Shown here in pieces: positions 1 through 6,767 of a stretch of DNA of 10,008 nt. Source of the DNA: Bacteriovoracaceae bacterium (GTDB lineage Bacteria; Bdellovibrionota; UBA1018); contig CANFHS010000077.1 of the NCBI GenBank assembly GCA_947446835.1, positions 1 through 10,008 on the forward strand, in the 5' to 3' direction. Under the pieces are notes generated by a model. The model was not told where the DNA came from and searched no databases. It was given only the letters and a program-made list of their open reading frames with translations. Position 1 is the stretch's first letter, and each line of letters opens with the position of its first letter. The translations under genes and the position numbers were made by a program.

Positions 1-1
1 C

Positions 2-1349
2 CTGACCCAGCTCAACGACAAGCCGGTCTTCCACCTGGAGCTGGCCCGCCGGATGGAGGGCTCGGCCACGCCACCCCGGCTTCCCGGCACCTTCGAGGTT
101 CCCGAGGCCGACGCCACCTACTTCTTCTTCCGCTACCATGGCCAGAACTCCAGGACGCCTTACCGCCAGGTCTCCTTCATCGACGTGCTGAACCGGAAAG
201 TGGCGCCCGATGACCTTCGCGGCAAGACGCTCCTGGTAGGCCCCCTGTCGCGGCAGGACTCCACCGACTTTGCCTTCACCCCGTTTTCCAAGCGGGAGTT
301 CGAGAACCCGAAGCTCATGATCCACGCCTCGATCCTCGACTCGGTGCTGCACCGCGATGGCCTGGACCGGGCGCCCGCCTGGCTGAACTGGCTTTTCACC
401 TTCAGCCTCTCGGCCTTCGTGCTGTGGTGGGTTCTGGTGTCCAAGCCCCTGCACGGGCTTTCGGCGGCATTCGGGGCCGCCCTGCTTTTCCTGGGGCTCA
501 CCCTCGTGGCGTTCGGGCCCTACTCGCTCTGGATCCGGGCGGGCCAGCCGCTGCTGGGCGTCCTGCTCAGCTACTACCTGATAGTGCCCTACCGCCTGAT
601 CCGCGAGTACCAGAAGCGCTGGGATTACCAGCGAAAGAACGAGCTTCTGATGCAGGTCGAGGAGCTCAAGACCAACTTCCTGTCCCTGGTCACCCACGAC
701 CTCAAGACCCCCGTGGCCCGGATCCAGGGCCTGACCGAGGTCCTGCTGCGCAAGGCAGCGGACCGCCTCGTGGACCGGGACAAGGAAACCCTGGCCCAAA
801 TCATCAATGCCACGGACGAGCTCAACCGCTTCATCACCAGCATCCTGGAACTTTCCAAGGTCGAGTCCGAGAGGCTGAAGCCCAACCTGGAGAGCAAGGA
901 CATCAACCAGCTCATCGAGAAGCTGGTCGAGAGCTTCAAGGCCCAGTCCCGCGCCCGCGGGATCCGGATCCAGACCGAGCTGGAGCCCCTGTTTCCCATC
1001 CGGGTGGACAGCGTGCTGATGTCCAAGGTTCTGGGCAACCTGATCGACAACGCCATCAAGTACTCGCGCGACGGCAGCGAGGTGCTGGTCCAGTCGCGGG
1101 AAACGGACGATTCCGTGGAGATCTCGGTGCGGGACCGGGGCATCGGCATGACCCCGGAAGAGGTCTCCCGACTTTTTACCCGGTTTTATCGGGCAAAAAA
1201 CGATACGACGGTCCGGGTGGCCGGAACCGGCCTCGGTCTTTACCTGACCCGCTACTTCGTGGAAGCGCATCAGGGCTCGGTCGAGGTCGAGAGTCGGCCG
1301 GATCAAGGAAGCACGTTCCGGATCCGTCTTCCCCTGAAGGAGGCTGTGC

Positions 1350-1372
<23 letters not shown>
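2..1372 (+). CDS. CHASE2-domain sensor histidine kinase (5' partial)
   Basis: Inner-membrane sensor kinase that should autophosphorylate and pass phosphate to the overlapping response regulator. The frame is open to the window edge, so the N-terminus is missing; the Met at 53 is internal. Numbering from that Met, residues 1-105 look like the end of an extracytoplasmic CHASE2 domain (FRYHGQ, the RGKTLLVGP segment, the IHASILDSVL helix). Three hydrophobic segments follow at about 111-131, 136-155 and 165-183, then a short coiled linker without an obvious HAMP domain. The kinase core is complete: H-box VTHDLKTP with phosphoacceptor His215, N-box NLIDNAIKY (about 329-337), G1 DRGIGM (361-366), F-box LFTRFY and G2 GTGLGL (391-396). 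Everything needed for catalysis is intact. CHASE2 ligands are generally unknown, so the signal cannot be named. Its end overlaps the next gene by 23 bases. Confidence 0.93.
1337..1343 (+). promoter_or_regulatory. Shine-Dalgarno site of the response regulator, inside the kinase gene
   Basis: AAGGAGG, a full anti-16S match, lies 6 bases before the ATG at 1350 and inside the last codons of the kinase gene. It fixes the regulator start and suggests that the regulator is translated strongly and in step with the kinase. Confidence 0.85.
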
Positions 1373-2786
<1,414 letters not shown>

Positions 2787-2810
2787 GCCGGACACCCAGG
2801 CCCCTGGAAT

Positions 2811-2844
2811 GAAAAAAGGCCGGACCCGATCGGGGTCCGGCCTT
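2811..2844 (-). terminator. Intrinsic terminator of the metallopeptidase-parvulin operon, possibly bidirectional
   Basis: A perfect 12-bp stem (2816-2827 with 2833-2844) encloses a 5-base loop. Read on the minus strand, the GC-rich hairpin is followed by a run of six T (complement of 2812-2817, its first two bases pairing in the stem), the usual Rho-independent form, so it serves the parvulin gene that stops at 2889. On the plus strand it follows the regulator stop by about 29 bases but has only two T after the stem, so it would be weaker in that direction. Confidence 0.9.
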
Positions 2845-2888
2845 CCACTCCTTCGACCCGGGCCATCCGACCCTGGGCCTGGAACGGG

Positions 2889-3716
2889 TCACATCTTTTC
2901 GAGAGCCTTGTCGTCGACCGAGATCTTGGCCTGCTGGCGGAGCTTGGTCATGTAGTCGCTGAGCAGGTCGCGGCGGAGCATCTCCTTGACCCGGAGCTCG
3001 ACCTCGTCATAGCCCAGCACCTTGCCGACCTTGTGCTCGGTGACCTTGATGACGTGCCAGCCGTAGCTGGTACGCACCGGACCCACGAGCTGGCCTTCAC
3101 GCGCGCTGAAAGCCGCTTCCTTGAAGGCTTCGGCAAAGGGGGCGTCGCGGCCGATGGTCCCGATGGCGCCGCGATTGTTCTTGGCGGAAGGGTCCTTCGA
3201 ATTCTTCTCGGCCAGCTCCATGAAGTCGGCGCCCGGAGCGGTCGCTTCCTTGATCACCTGCTGGGCCCGCGATTCGGTGTCGAGCAGGATGTGCTGGACG
3301 GTCACCTGGTCGGTGCTGAACTGGCTCTTGTGCTGCTCGTAGTATTTCTTGGCAGCGGCCTCGTTCATCTTGGCAGCCAGATTCCGGCTCACCAGACGCT
3401 CCATCATCAGCTGGCGCCGGGCCCGAGCCATGAAGTCCTTGAACTCCGGGTCCTGGTCGATCTTGTCCTTCTCGGCCTGGGCAGCCAGGACTTCCTGGTC
3501 GATCAGGCCACCCAGCACCTGGCGGCGCGCGGCGGCGTCCTTCAGGAAGGACTTGCGCTGGCCTTCGTTGAGTCCCCCCAGGGCCGAACGGATGTCCTGG
3601 GCCGTGATGGCCTTTCCGTTGACCCGAGCAACCTCGAGTTCGGTGGCGGCTGAAGCGAACGAGGACCCCATCAACGCGATCAGGGCGCCGAGGGCGAAAA
3701 TGTTCTGACGGGTCAT
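2889..3716 (-). CDS. Periplasmic parvulin-type peptidyl-prolyl isomerase (PpiC/SurA-like)
   Basis: Secreted folding catalyst that interconverts cis and trans prolyl bonds and may act as a chaperone for envelope proteins. The 275-residue form starts at the ATG at 3716, preceded by AAGGAGA. A longer reading from 3758 would start inside the upstream gene and bury the signal peptide. Residues 1-24 are a Sec signal: Arg3, a hydrophobic core, then ASA before the mature ATELE; there is no lipobox Cys, so it should be soluble in the periplasm. Residues about 27-120 form a SurA-N-like helical region, with VARVNGKAIT and LIDQEVLAAQAEK. The parvulin domain (about 138-228) carries QHILLD (His142), the GAIGTIGRDAPFAEAF stretch and the signature YGWHVIKV (His221). 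A helical tail follows. It is the second gene of a tight operon and ends at a strong terminator. Whether its clients are outer-membrane proteins is inference. Confidence 0.93.
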   Translation of the reverse strand: MTRQNIFALGALIALMGSSFASAATELEVARVNGKAITAQDIRSALGGLNEGQRKSFLKDAAARRQVLGGLIDQEVLAAQAEKDKIDQDPEFKDFMARARRQLMMERLVSRNLAAKMNEAAAKKYYEQHKSQFSTDQVTVQHILLDTESRAQQVIKEATAPGADFMELAEKNSKDPSAKNNRGAIGTIGRDAPFAEAFKEAAFSAREGQLVGPVRTSYGWHVIKVTEHKVGKVLGYDEVELRVKEMLRRDLLSDYMTKLRQQAKISVDDKALEKM

Positions 3717-3720
3717 GACT

Positions 3721-3727
3721 TCTCCTT
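3721..3727 (-). promoter_or_regulatory. Shine-Dalgarno site deciding the parvulin start
   Basis: On the minus strand AAGGAGA lies 4 bases before the ATG at 3716, just after the TAG stop of the metallopeptidase gene (3730-3732). It selects the start that exposes the signal peptide over the in-frame ATG at 3758. Confidence 0.8.
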
Positions 3728-3729
3728 CC

Positions 3730-5022
3730 CTAGAGATGTGTCTGGAACAGCTTATCATAATGCTCCTGGACGCTTTTCAAATCCACGAGATTCAGGAAAC
3801 TCGAGAAGCTCATCCACACGGCGATGCCGTTCATGTCCGAGAACTGCGACGGCAGGTAACGGGGAGCATCCACGATGCCTTCCTTGTACTTCTGGTAGAT
3901 GAGCGGCACGTCGTCGACGTGAAGCTTGCCGGCAAAGAGGAAGGGCACCAGCTGCGGCTTTCCGGCGCGGATGGCCGCCCGCATGAAGTTGTAGTTCTCG
4001 ATGAAGCCCCGGCAGTACGAGATGTCCTTGGTGAACGGAGCCCCACCCGTGACGGTGCCGCCCCTGAAGACCCTGCGGGCGTTGGTCACGCAGTCCTCTT
4101 CCGAATACCCTTCGGTCCGGTAGAACTCGATCAGCTCGAGCAGGTTGGCGCCGTCTTCGGCCTTGTCGATGCCCAGGATCCTGTCATTGATATGACGGGC
4201 CCGGCGCGGATACGTGCGGAAAGTGAAGATCTCCAGGATGACCGCAAGCCCCTCCTGGGTGGAGGAGCAGCGCGGCGGCCCCTTGGACAGCCACTTGGCC
4301 ACGTGCTGGTGGTTCCCGTTCTGGGTGGTTCCAACGTGGACCCAGCCCTCGTGCACCTCGAGGATGTCCACGTCGCGCTCCGAAAAGAGCGACCCCTCGC
4401 GGATCTTGACCACGTCGCTGCCGGCAGCCGCGTCGGCCACGATGCCGTCCGAGAGCTTGGCCTTGATCACGTCGTCCTTGAAATAGGCCCGGAAGCGCTC
4501 ATTGAGCAGCTTGACCACCCGGGATGCTTCGATGTTCTCGGGCACATCCTGCCCCAGGGCCGTGTCCTGGAGCTTGCTGAGCGTCGAGTAGAGCAGGTGG
4601 CCCAGATCCGAGATGGTGTTCTTGTCGCCGAAGAACAGGTCCTTGGGTGAACCGTAGAGCTTGCGCGAATAATCATGGAACTTGGGGGTGCCGCGATGCA
4701 GGAGCATCTGCACCACGTCACTGTACTGCTCGCACATGGCCTTGAGCAGCTTGCCCAGGGCATCCCCTTCGCCCAGCGTCACGTCGATGTCGCGGAGGAT
4801 TTCGCCGAACTCCTCGATCTTCTTCTGGGCATCGAATTCGAGCGGGAAACGCGCGTAGTACTCCGCATCCACCTTGGGCATCTCGCGGTAGCGGCTCTTG
4901 CGGAGCGCCTGCTCCACCTCGGCATCCCACTTGATGGCGTCCAGGATGCGGATGGGCTTCTGCGCATCGACGATGCGCTCGGACAACCGCTTGATCTTTT
5001 CCTTGTAGGTGTTCCAGACCAT
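3730..5022 (-). CDS. QEGLA-motif (DUF1704/MATCAP-like) putative zinc metallopeptidase
   Basis: A 430-residue cytoplasmic protein with no signal peptide or membrane segment. It matches the QEGLA family (TIGR02421, DUF1704; often named flavohemoglobin expression-modulating QEGLA motif protein). Diagnostic parts are the N-terminal RIVDAQKPIRILDAIKWD (about 16-33), the zinc-type HExxxH motif HEGWVH (224-229), and TQEGLA (255-260) about 30 residues later, whose Glu257 is the likely third metal ligand. The late segment GGAPFTKDISYCRGF is also family-like. Eukaryotic relatives are the MATCAP/TMCP tubulin carboxypeptidases; bacteria lack that substrate, so the bacterial role is unknown. All predicted catalytic residues are present, and the length suits a full bacterial member. 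The ATG at 5022 has only a weak Shine-Dalgarno (GAAGG about 11 bases upstream). It is the first gene of an operon with the secreted parvulin, 13 bases apart, and is divergent from the gene at 5112. Confidence 0.88.
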   Translation of the reverse strand: MVWNTYKEKIKRLSERIVDAQKPIRILDAIKWDAEVEQALRKSRYREMPKVDAEYYARFPLEFDAQKKIEEFGEILRDIDVTLGEGDALGKLLKAMCEQYSDVVQMLLHRGTPKFHDYSRKLYGSPKDLFFGDKNTISDLGHLLYSTLSKLQDTALGQDVPENIEASRVVKLLNERFRAYFKDDVIKAKLSDGIVADAAAGSDVVKIREGSLFSERDVDILEVHEGWVHVGTTQNGNHQHVAKWLSKGPPRCSSTQEGLAVILEIFTFRTYPRRARHINDRILGIDKAEDGANLLELIEFYRTEGYSEEDCVTNARRVFRGGTVTGGAPFTKDISYCRGFIENYNFMRAAIRAGKPQLVPFLFAGKLHVDDVPLIYQKYKEGIVDAPRYLPSQFSDMNGIAVWMSFSSFLNLVDLKSVQEHYDKLFQTHL

Positions 5023-5063
5023 CCTTGGCTCGTGCCTTCATTGTCGCATGGTTTGCCCCGCTG

Positions 5064-5076
5064 GGAAGGGCCTTCC
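5064..5076. repeat. Short perfect inverted repeat between divergent genes
   Basis: GGAAGG-G-CCTTCC is a 13-base palindrome with one central base. It lies in the 89-base gap between the divergent genes starting at 5022 (minus) and 5112 (plus). Its size and place would suit an operator for a dimeric regulator, but no regulator is identified and a 6-bp half-site can arise by chance in GC-rich DNA. I found no convincing sigma-70 promoter pair in this gap. Confidence 0.35.
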
Positions 5077-5098
5077 TCTTGCAACCCTTCACGGCGGC

Positions 5099-5105
5099 AA
5101 GGAGA
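5099..5105 (+). promoter_or_regulatory. Shine-Dalgarno site deciding the start at 5112
   Basis: AAGGAGA ends 6 bases before the ATG at 5112. It supports this start over the in-frame ATG at 5025, which has no good site and would add 29 residues lying mostly in the intergenic region. Confidence 0.75.
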
Positions 5106-5111
5106 AACCCC

Positions 5112-5693
5112 ATGGAGTTCCACGGACCAGAAAACGCGGAGCACGAGCTGAAGAAGGCCTTCAACCTGGTCGTCGAGGCCGGCGTCACCCATTTCTGGGA
5201 CCGACGCCCCATCCCGGGCACGGCGCCCCACGAGGTGGTGGAGCTTTATCGCCAGGCCTTTGACGCTTGTCGCAGCGGCAATCGGCTCCAGGCCGAGCGT
5301 CTGGCCCGTGCCACCAAGCACCTGGCCCGCGCACTCTGGCACGAAGCCAAGCTGGCCTACTTCGAACCGCGGGCGGGAGAACTTCCGGCACTCGAGGAAG
5401 CGCGCGAGGAGTACAACCTGCACGAGACCGCCGAAGGTAGCGCCGAACTGCTGGAGTCGATGACCCGGGCGGTGCCTCACGGCATGACGGAGATGCCCGG
5501 CAACCTGAAGCGCTACCTGATGCGCGGCAAGAGGCACCTGAGCGCCCTGGCAGGGTCGCCCGACGCCCACGAGCTGGTGCGGGCCGAGCGCATCAAGGCC
5601 GCCCACGAGTACGGCCGCACCCTGGAATGCCTGCTCCTGGCCCACGAGGCCACTACCGGAGCGACGGGTCCAGGTCCCCAGAAAGCCGCCTGA
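5112..5693 (+). CDS. Helical protein of unknown function
   Basis: I do not recognise this 193-residue protein. It has no signal peptide or membrane segment. It is rich in Ala, Glu, Arg, His and Leu and should be mostly helical: helices are likely at about 8-24, 38-52, 56-86, 93-104, 108-119, 130-145 and 152-182, with a flexible Gly/Thr/Pro tail. The N-terminal AEHELKKAFNLVVEAGVTHFW, with the helix pair that follows, resembles small helical-bundle proteins, including HEPN-like folds. There is an R-x4-H at Arg160-His165, but it is too short to prove such a fold. Evidence that it is real: good Shine-Dalgarno, balanced composition, and neighbours on the other strand on both sides that leave exactly this space. 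The overlapping minus-strand reading has shadow-like composition. It stands alone, divergent from the metallopeptidase operon. Confidence 0.72.
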   Translation: MEFHGPENAEHELKKAFNLVVEAGVTHFWDRRPIPGTAPHEVVELYRQAFDACRSGNRLQAERLARATKHLARALWHEAKLAYFEPRAGELPALEEAREEYNLHETAEGSAELLESMTRAVPHGMTEMPGNLKRYLMRGKRHLSALAGSPDAHELVRAERIKAAHEYGRTLECLLLAHEATTGATGPGPQKAA

Positions 5694-5697
5694 GGGC

Positions 5698-5734
5698 AAA
5701 AAAAAAGAGGCTGGACCCAGCAGGTCCAGCCTCT
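5698..5734 (-). terminator. Intrinsic terminator of the rplM-rpsI operon, possibly bidirectional
   Basis: A perfect 12-bp stem (5706-5717 with 5723-5734) has a 5-base loop. On the minus strand it is followed by nine T (complement of 5698-5706, the first of them in the stem), so it terminates the ribosomal operon whose rpsI stop is at 5767. It also lies 12 bases after the stop of the plus-strand gene, where only CTT follows the stem, so termination that way should be weaker. Confidence 0.92.
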
Positions 5735-5766
5735 CTTGTGAACTGTGCGGCCCGAAGGCCCCGGAA

Positions 5767-6165
5767 TCAACGCTTCGAGTACTGGAAGCGGCGGCGTGCG
5801 CCAGCCAGACCGTACTTCTTGCGCTCGACTTCGCGGGCGTCGCGGGTCAGGAAGCCAGCCTTCTTCAGGATGGCCCGGAAGCCCGGATCCACTTCGAGGA
5901 GGGCGCGCGAGATGCCGTGACGAACGGCACCGGCCTGGCCCGAAAGGCCTCCGCCGCGCACGTTGATCAGGATGTCAAAGCGGCCCACGGTGGAGGTGAG
6001 CTCCAGCGGCTGCATGATCAGCATCCGCGAGGTCGGACGAGGAAAGTATTCCTCGAAAGCGCGATCATTGATCCGGATCGAGCCGCTGTCGGCGGCGCGA
6101 GGACGGAGATAAACTCGGGCGATCGCGTTTTTCCGCTTGCCCACCCTGTGTTGCTGCTTTTCCAT
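5767..6165 (-). CDS. rpsI: 30S ribosomal protein S9
   Basis: Small-subunit protein whose C-terminal tail reaches toward the P-site tRNA. The 132-residue length is typical (about 130 in E. coli). Recognisable conserved blocks are VGKRKNAIARVYLRP near the N-terminus, the QPLEL segment, the GGGLSGQAGAVRHGISRAL block (about 71-89), KKAGFLTRDAREVERKKYG, and the invariant C-terminal Ser-Lys-Arg after a basic RRR cluster. The terminal Arg that contacts tRNA is present. It follows rplM by 29 bases on the same strand, the usual bacterial rplM-rpsI pair, and ends at a strong terminator. Two purine-rich candidates precede the ATG: AGGA immediately upstream and AGGAGA about 11 bases away. Confidence 0.98.
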   Translation of the reverse strand: MEKQQHRVGKRKNAIARVYLRPRAADSGSIRINDRAFEEYFPRPTSRMLIMQPLELTSTVGRFDILINVRGGGLSGQAGAVRHGISRALLEVDPGFRAILKKAGFLTRDAREVERKKYGLAGARRRFQYSKR

Positions 6166-6194
6166 TTTCCTGATTTCTCCTGCTTAATTCCGAA

Positions 6195-6701
6195 TCAGCC
6201 GGTTTTCTTGGCAGCCAGAACCGAGCGGTACGTGGCGGCCTGGGGCAACGCCTGCGGGTTCTGGGCGACATGGGGATGTTCGCTGCCGGTGTAGATCTTG
6301 AGTTTCTTCATCTGGTGCCGAGCCAGATTGGTCTTGTTGGTCATGCCCCAGATGGCCAAACGGAGGATTTCTTCCGGATGACGGCCGAGCAGGTCCTTCG
6401 CGGTGGTGATCTTGAGACCGCCGACGAAATCGGTGTGCCGGTAGTAAAGTTTCTTGTCCCACTTGGTGCGGGTGAAAACCACCTTGTCGGCGTTGAGGAT
6501 GACGACGAAGTCGCCCGTGTCCGCGTGACGGGTGTAGGTCGGCTTGTGCTTGCCGGTCACCACTTTCGCGATCATGGAGGCGAGGCGGCCAACGACCTGA
6601 TCCTTCGCATCGACCACGTACCACTTGGGAGCGTTCGGACCTTTCGGCTCGAAATAATGGGGGCCCACTTGTTTTGCCTGGTAAGACTTTTGCTGCAACA
6701 T
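6195..6701 (-). CDS. rplM: 50S ribosomal protein L13
   Basis: Large-subunit protein that assembles early on 23S rRNA. Family landmarks are WYVVDA (27-32), VGRLAS, the GKHKPTYTRHADTGDFVVILNA region (about 50-71), YYRHTDFVGGLK (86-97), the LGRHPEEILRLAIWGM block and the KKLKIYTGSEHPHVAQNPQ stretch near the end. At 168 residues it is longer than the E. coli protein (142). It has about 10 extra residues at the N-terminus, before the conserved tryptophan, and about 14 after the usual C-terminal AQxPQ, ending in a basic KKTG. The ATG at 6701 has no Shine-Dalgarno match; instead a small hairpin (6714-6728) lies just upstream. First gene of the rplM-rpsI operon, divergent from the ureohydrolase gene. 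Confidence 0.98.
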   Translation of the reverse strand: MLQQKSYQAKQVGPHYFEPKGPNAPKWYVVDAKDQVVGRLASMIAKVVTGKHKPTYTRHADTGDFVVILNADKVVFTRTKWDKKLYYRHTDFVGGLKITTAKDLLGRHPEEILRLAIWGMTNKTNLARHQMKKLKIYTGSEHPHVAQNPQALPQAATYRSVLAAKKTG

Positions 6702-6713
6702 AGACGGACGGGA

Positions 6714-6728
6714 CTACAGGAGCCGTAG
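6714..6728 (-). promoter_or_regulatory. Small leader hairpin before rplM
   Basis: On the minus strand, CTACGG and CTGTAG pair (6 bp including one G-U) around a CTC loop, ending 12 bases before the rplM ATG. No Shine-Dalgarno sequence is seen here, so this structure may influence initiation or autoregulation. That is inference; L13 autoregulation is known in E. coli, but no matching site is recognised here. Confidence 0.3.
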
Positions 6729-6729
6729 A

Positions 6730-6758
6730 TTGAAGTCAAACGGTTCTTACCCTATGAT
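6730..6758 (+). promoter_or_regulatory. Predicted sigma-70 promoter of the ureohydrolase gene
   Basis: A -35 TTGAAG (6730-6735, 4 of 6 consensus) and a -10 TATGAT (6753-6758, 5 of 6) are separated by the ideal 17 bases. The expected start point is about 6765-6767, one to three bases before the ATG at 6768. The mRNA would therefore be leaderless or nearly so, which fits the absence of a Shine-Dalgarno sequence before that ATG. Confidence 0.6.
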
Positions 6759-6767
6759 CCCGAGCAC

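Noticed and set aside
3717..3758. Longer parvulin start at 3758 adding 14 residues
   Set aside because: It would overlap the metallopeptidase gene end, lacks a good ribosome site and would place extra residues before a clear signal peptide.
3715..4650. Long plus-strand open frame of 311 codons
   Set aside because: It lies wholly over the conserved metallopeptidase gene; its composition (many Asp-Val-Leu-His repeats from GC-skewed antisense codons) is that of a shadow.
5025..5040. Sigma-54-like -24/-12 element (TTGGCTCG-N4-TTCA) before the gene at 5112
   Set aside because: The -24 GG half is good, but the near-invariant GC of the -12 half is CA here. Tempting because a sigma-54 activator is nearby, but not supportable.
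5589..5609. R-x4-H (Arg160-His165) as a HEPN ribonuclease motif in the unknown protein
   Set aside because: The spacing fits, but such a short pattern is common by chance in an Arg- and His-rich helical protein and there is no toxin-antitoxin partner beside it.
4779..5699. Minus-strand open frame of 306 codons
   Set aside because: It overlaps the start of the metallopeptidase gene and all of the plus-strand gene at 5112, has Arg/Ser-rich low-complexity stretches and no family motif.
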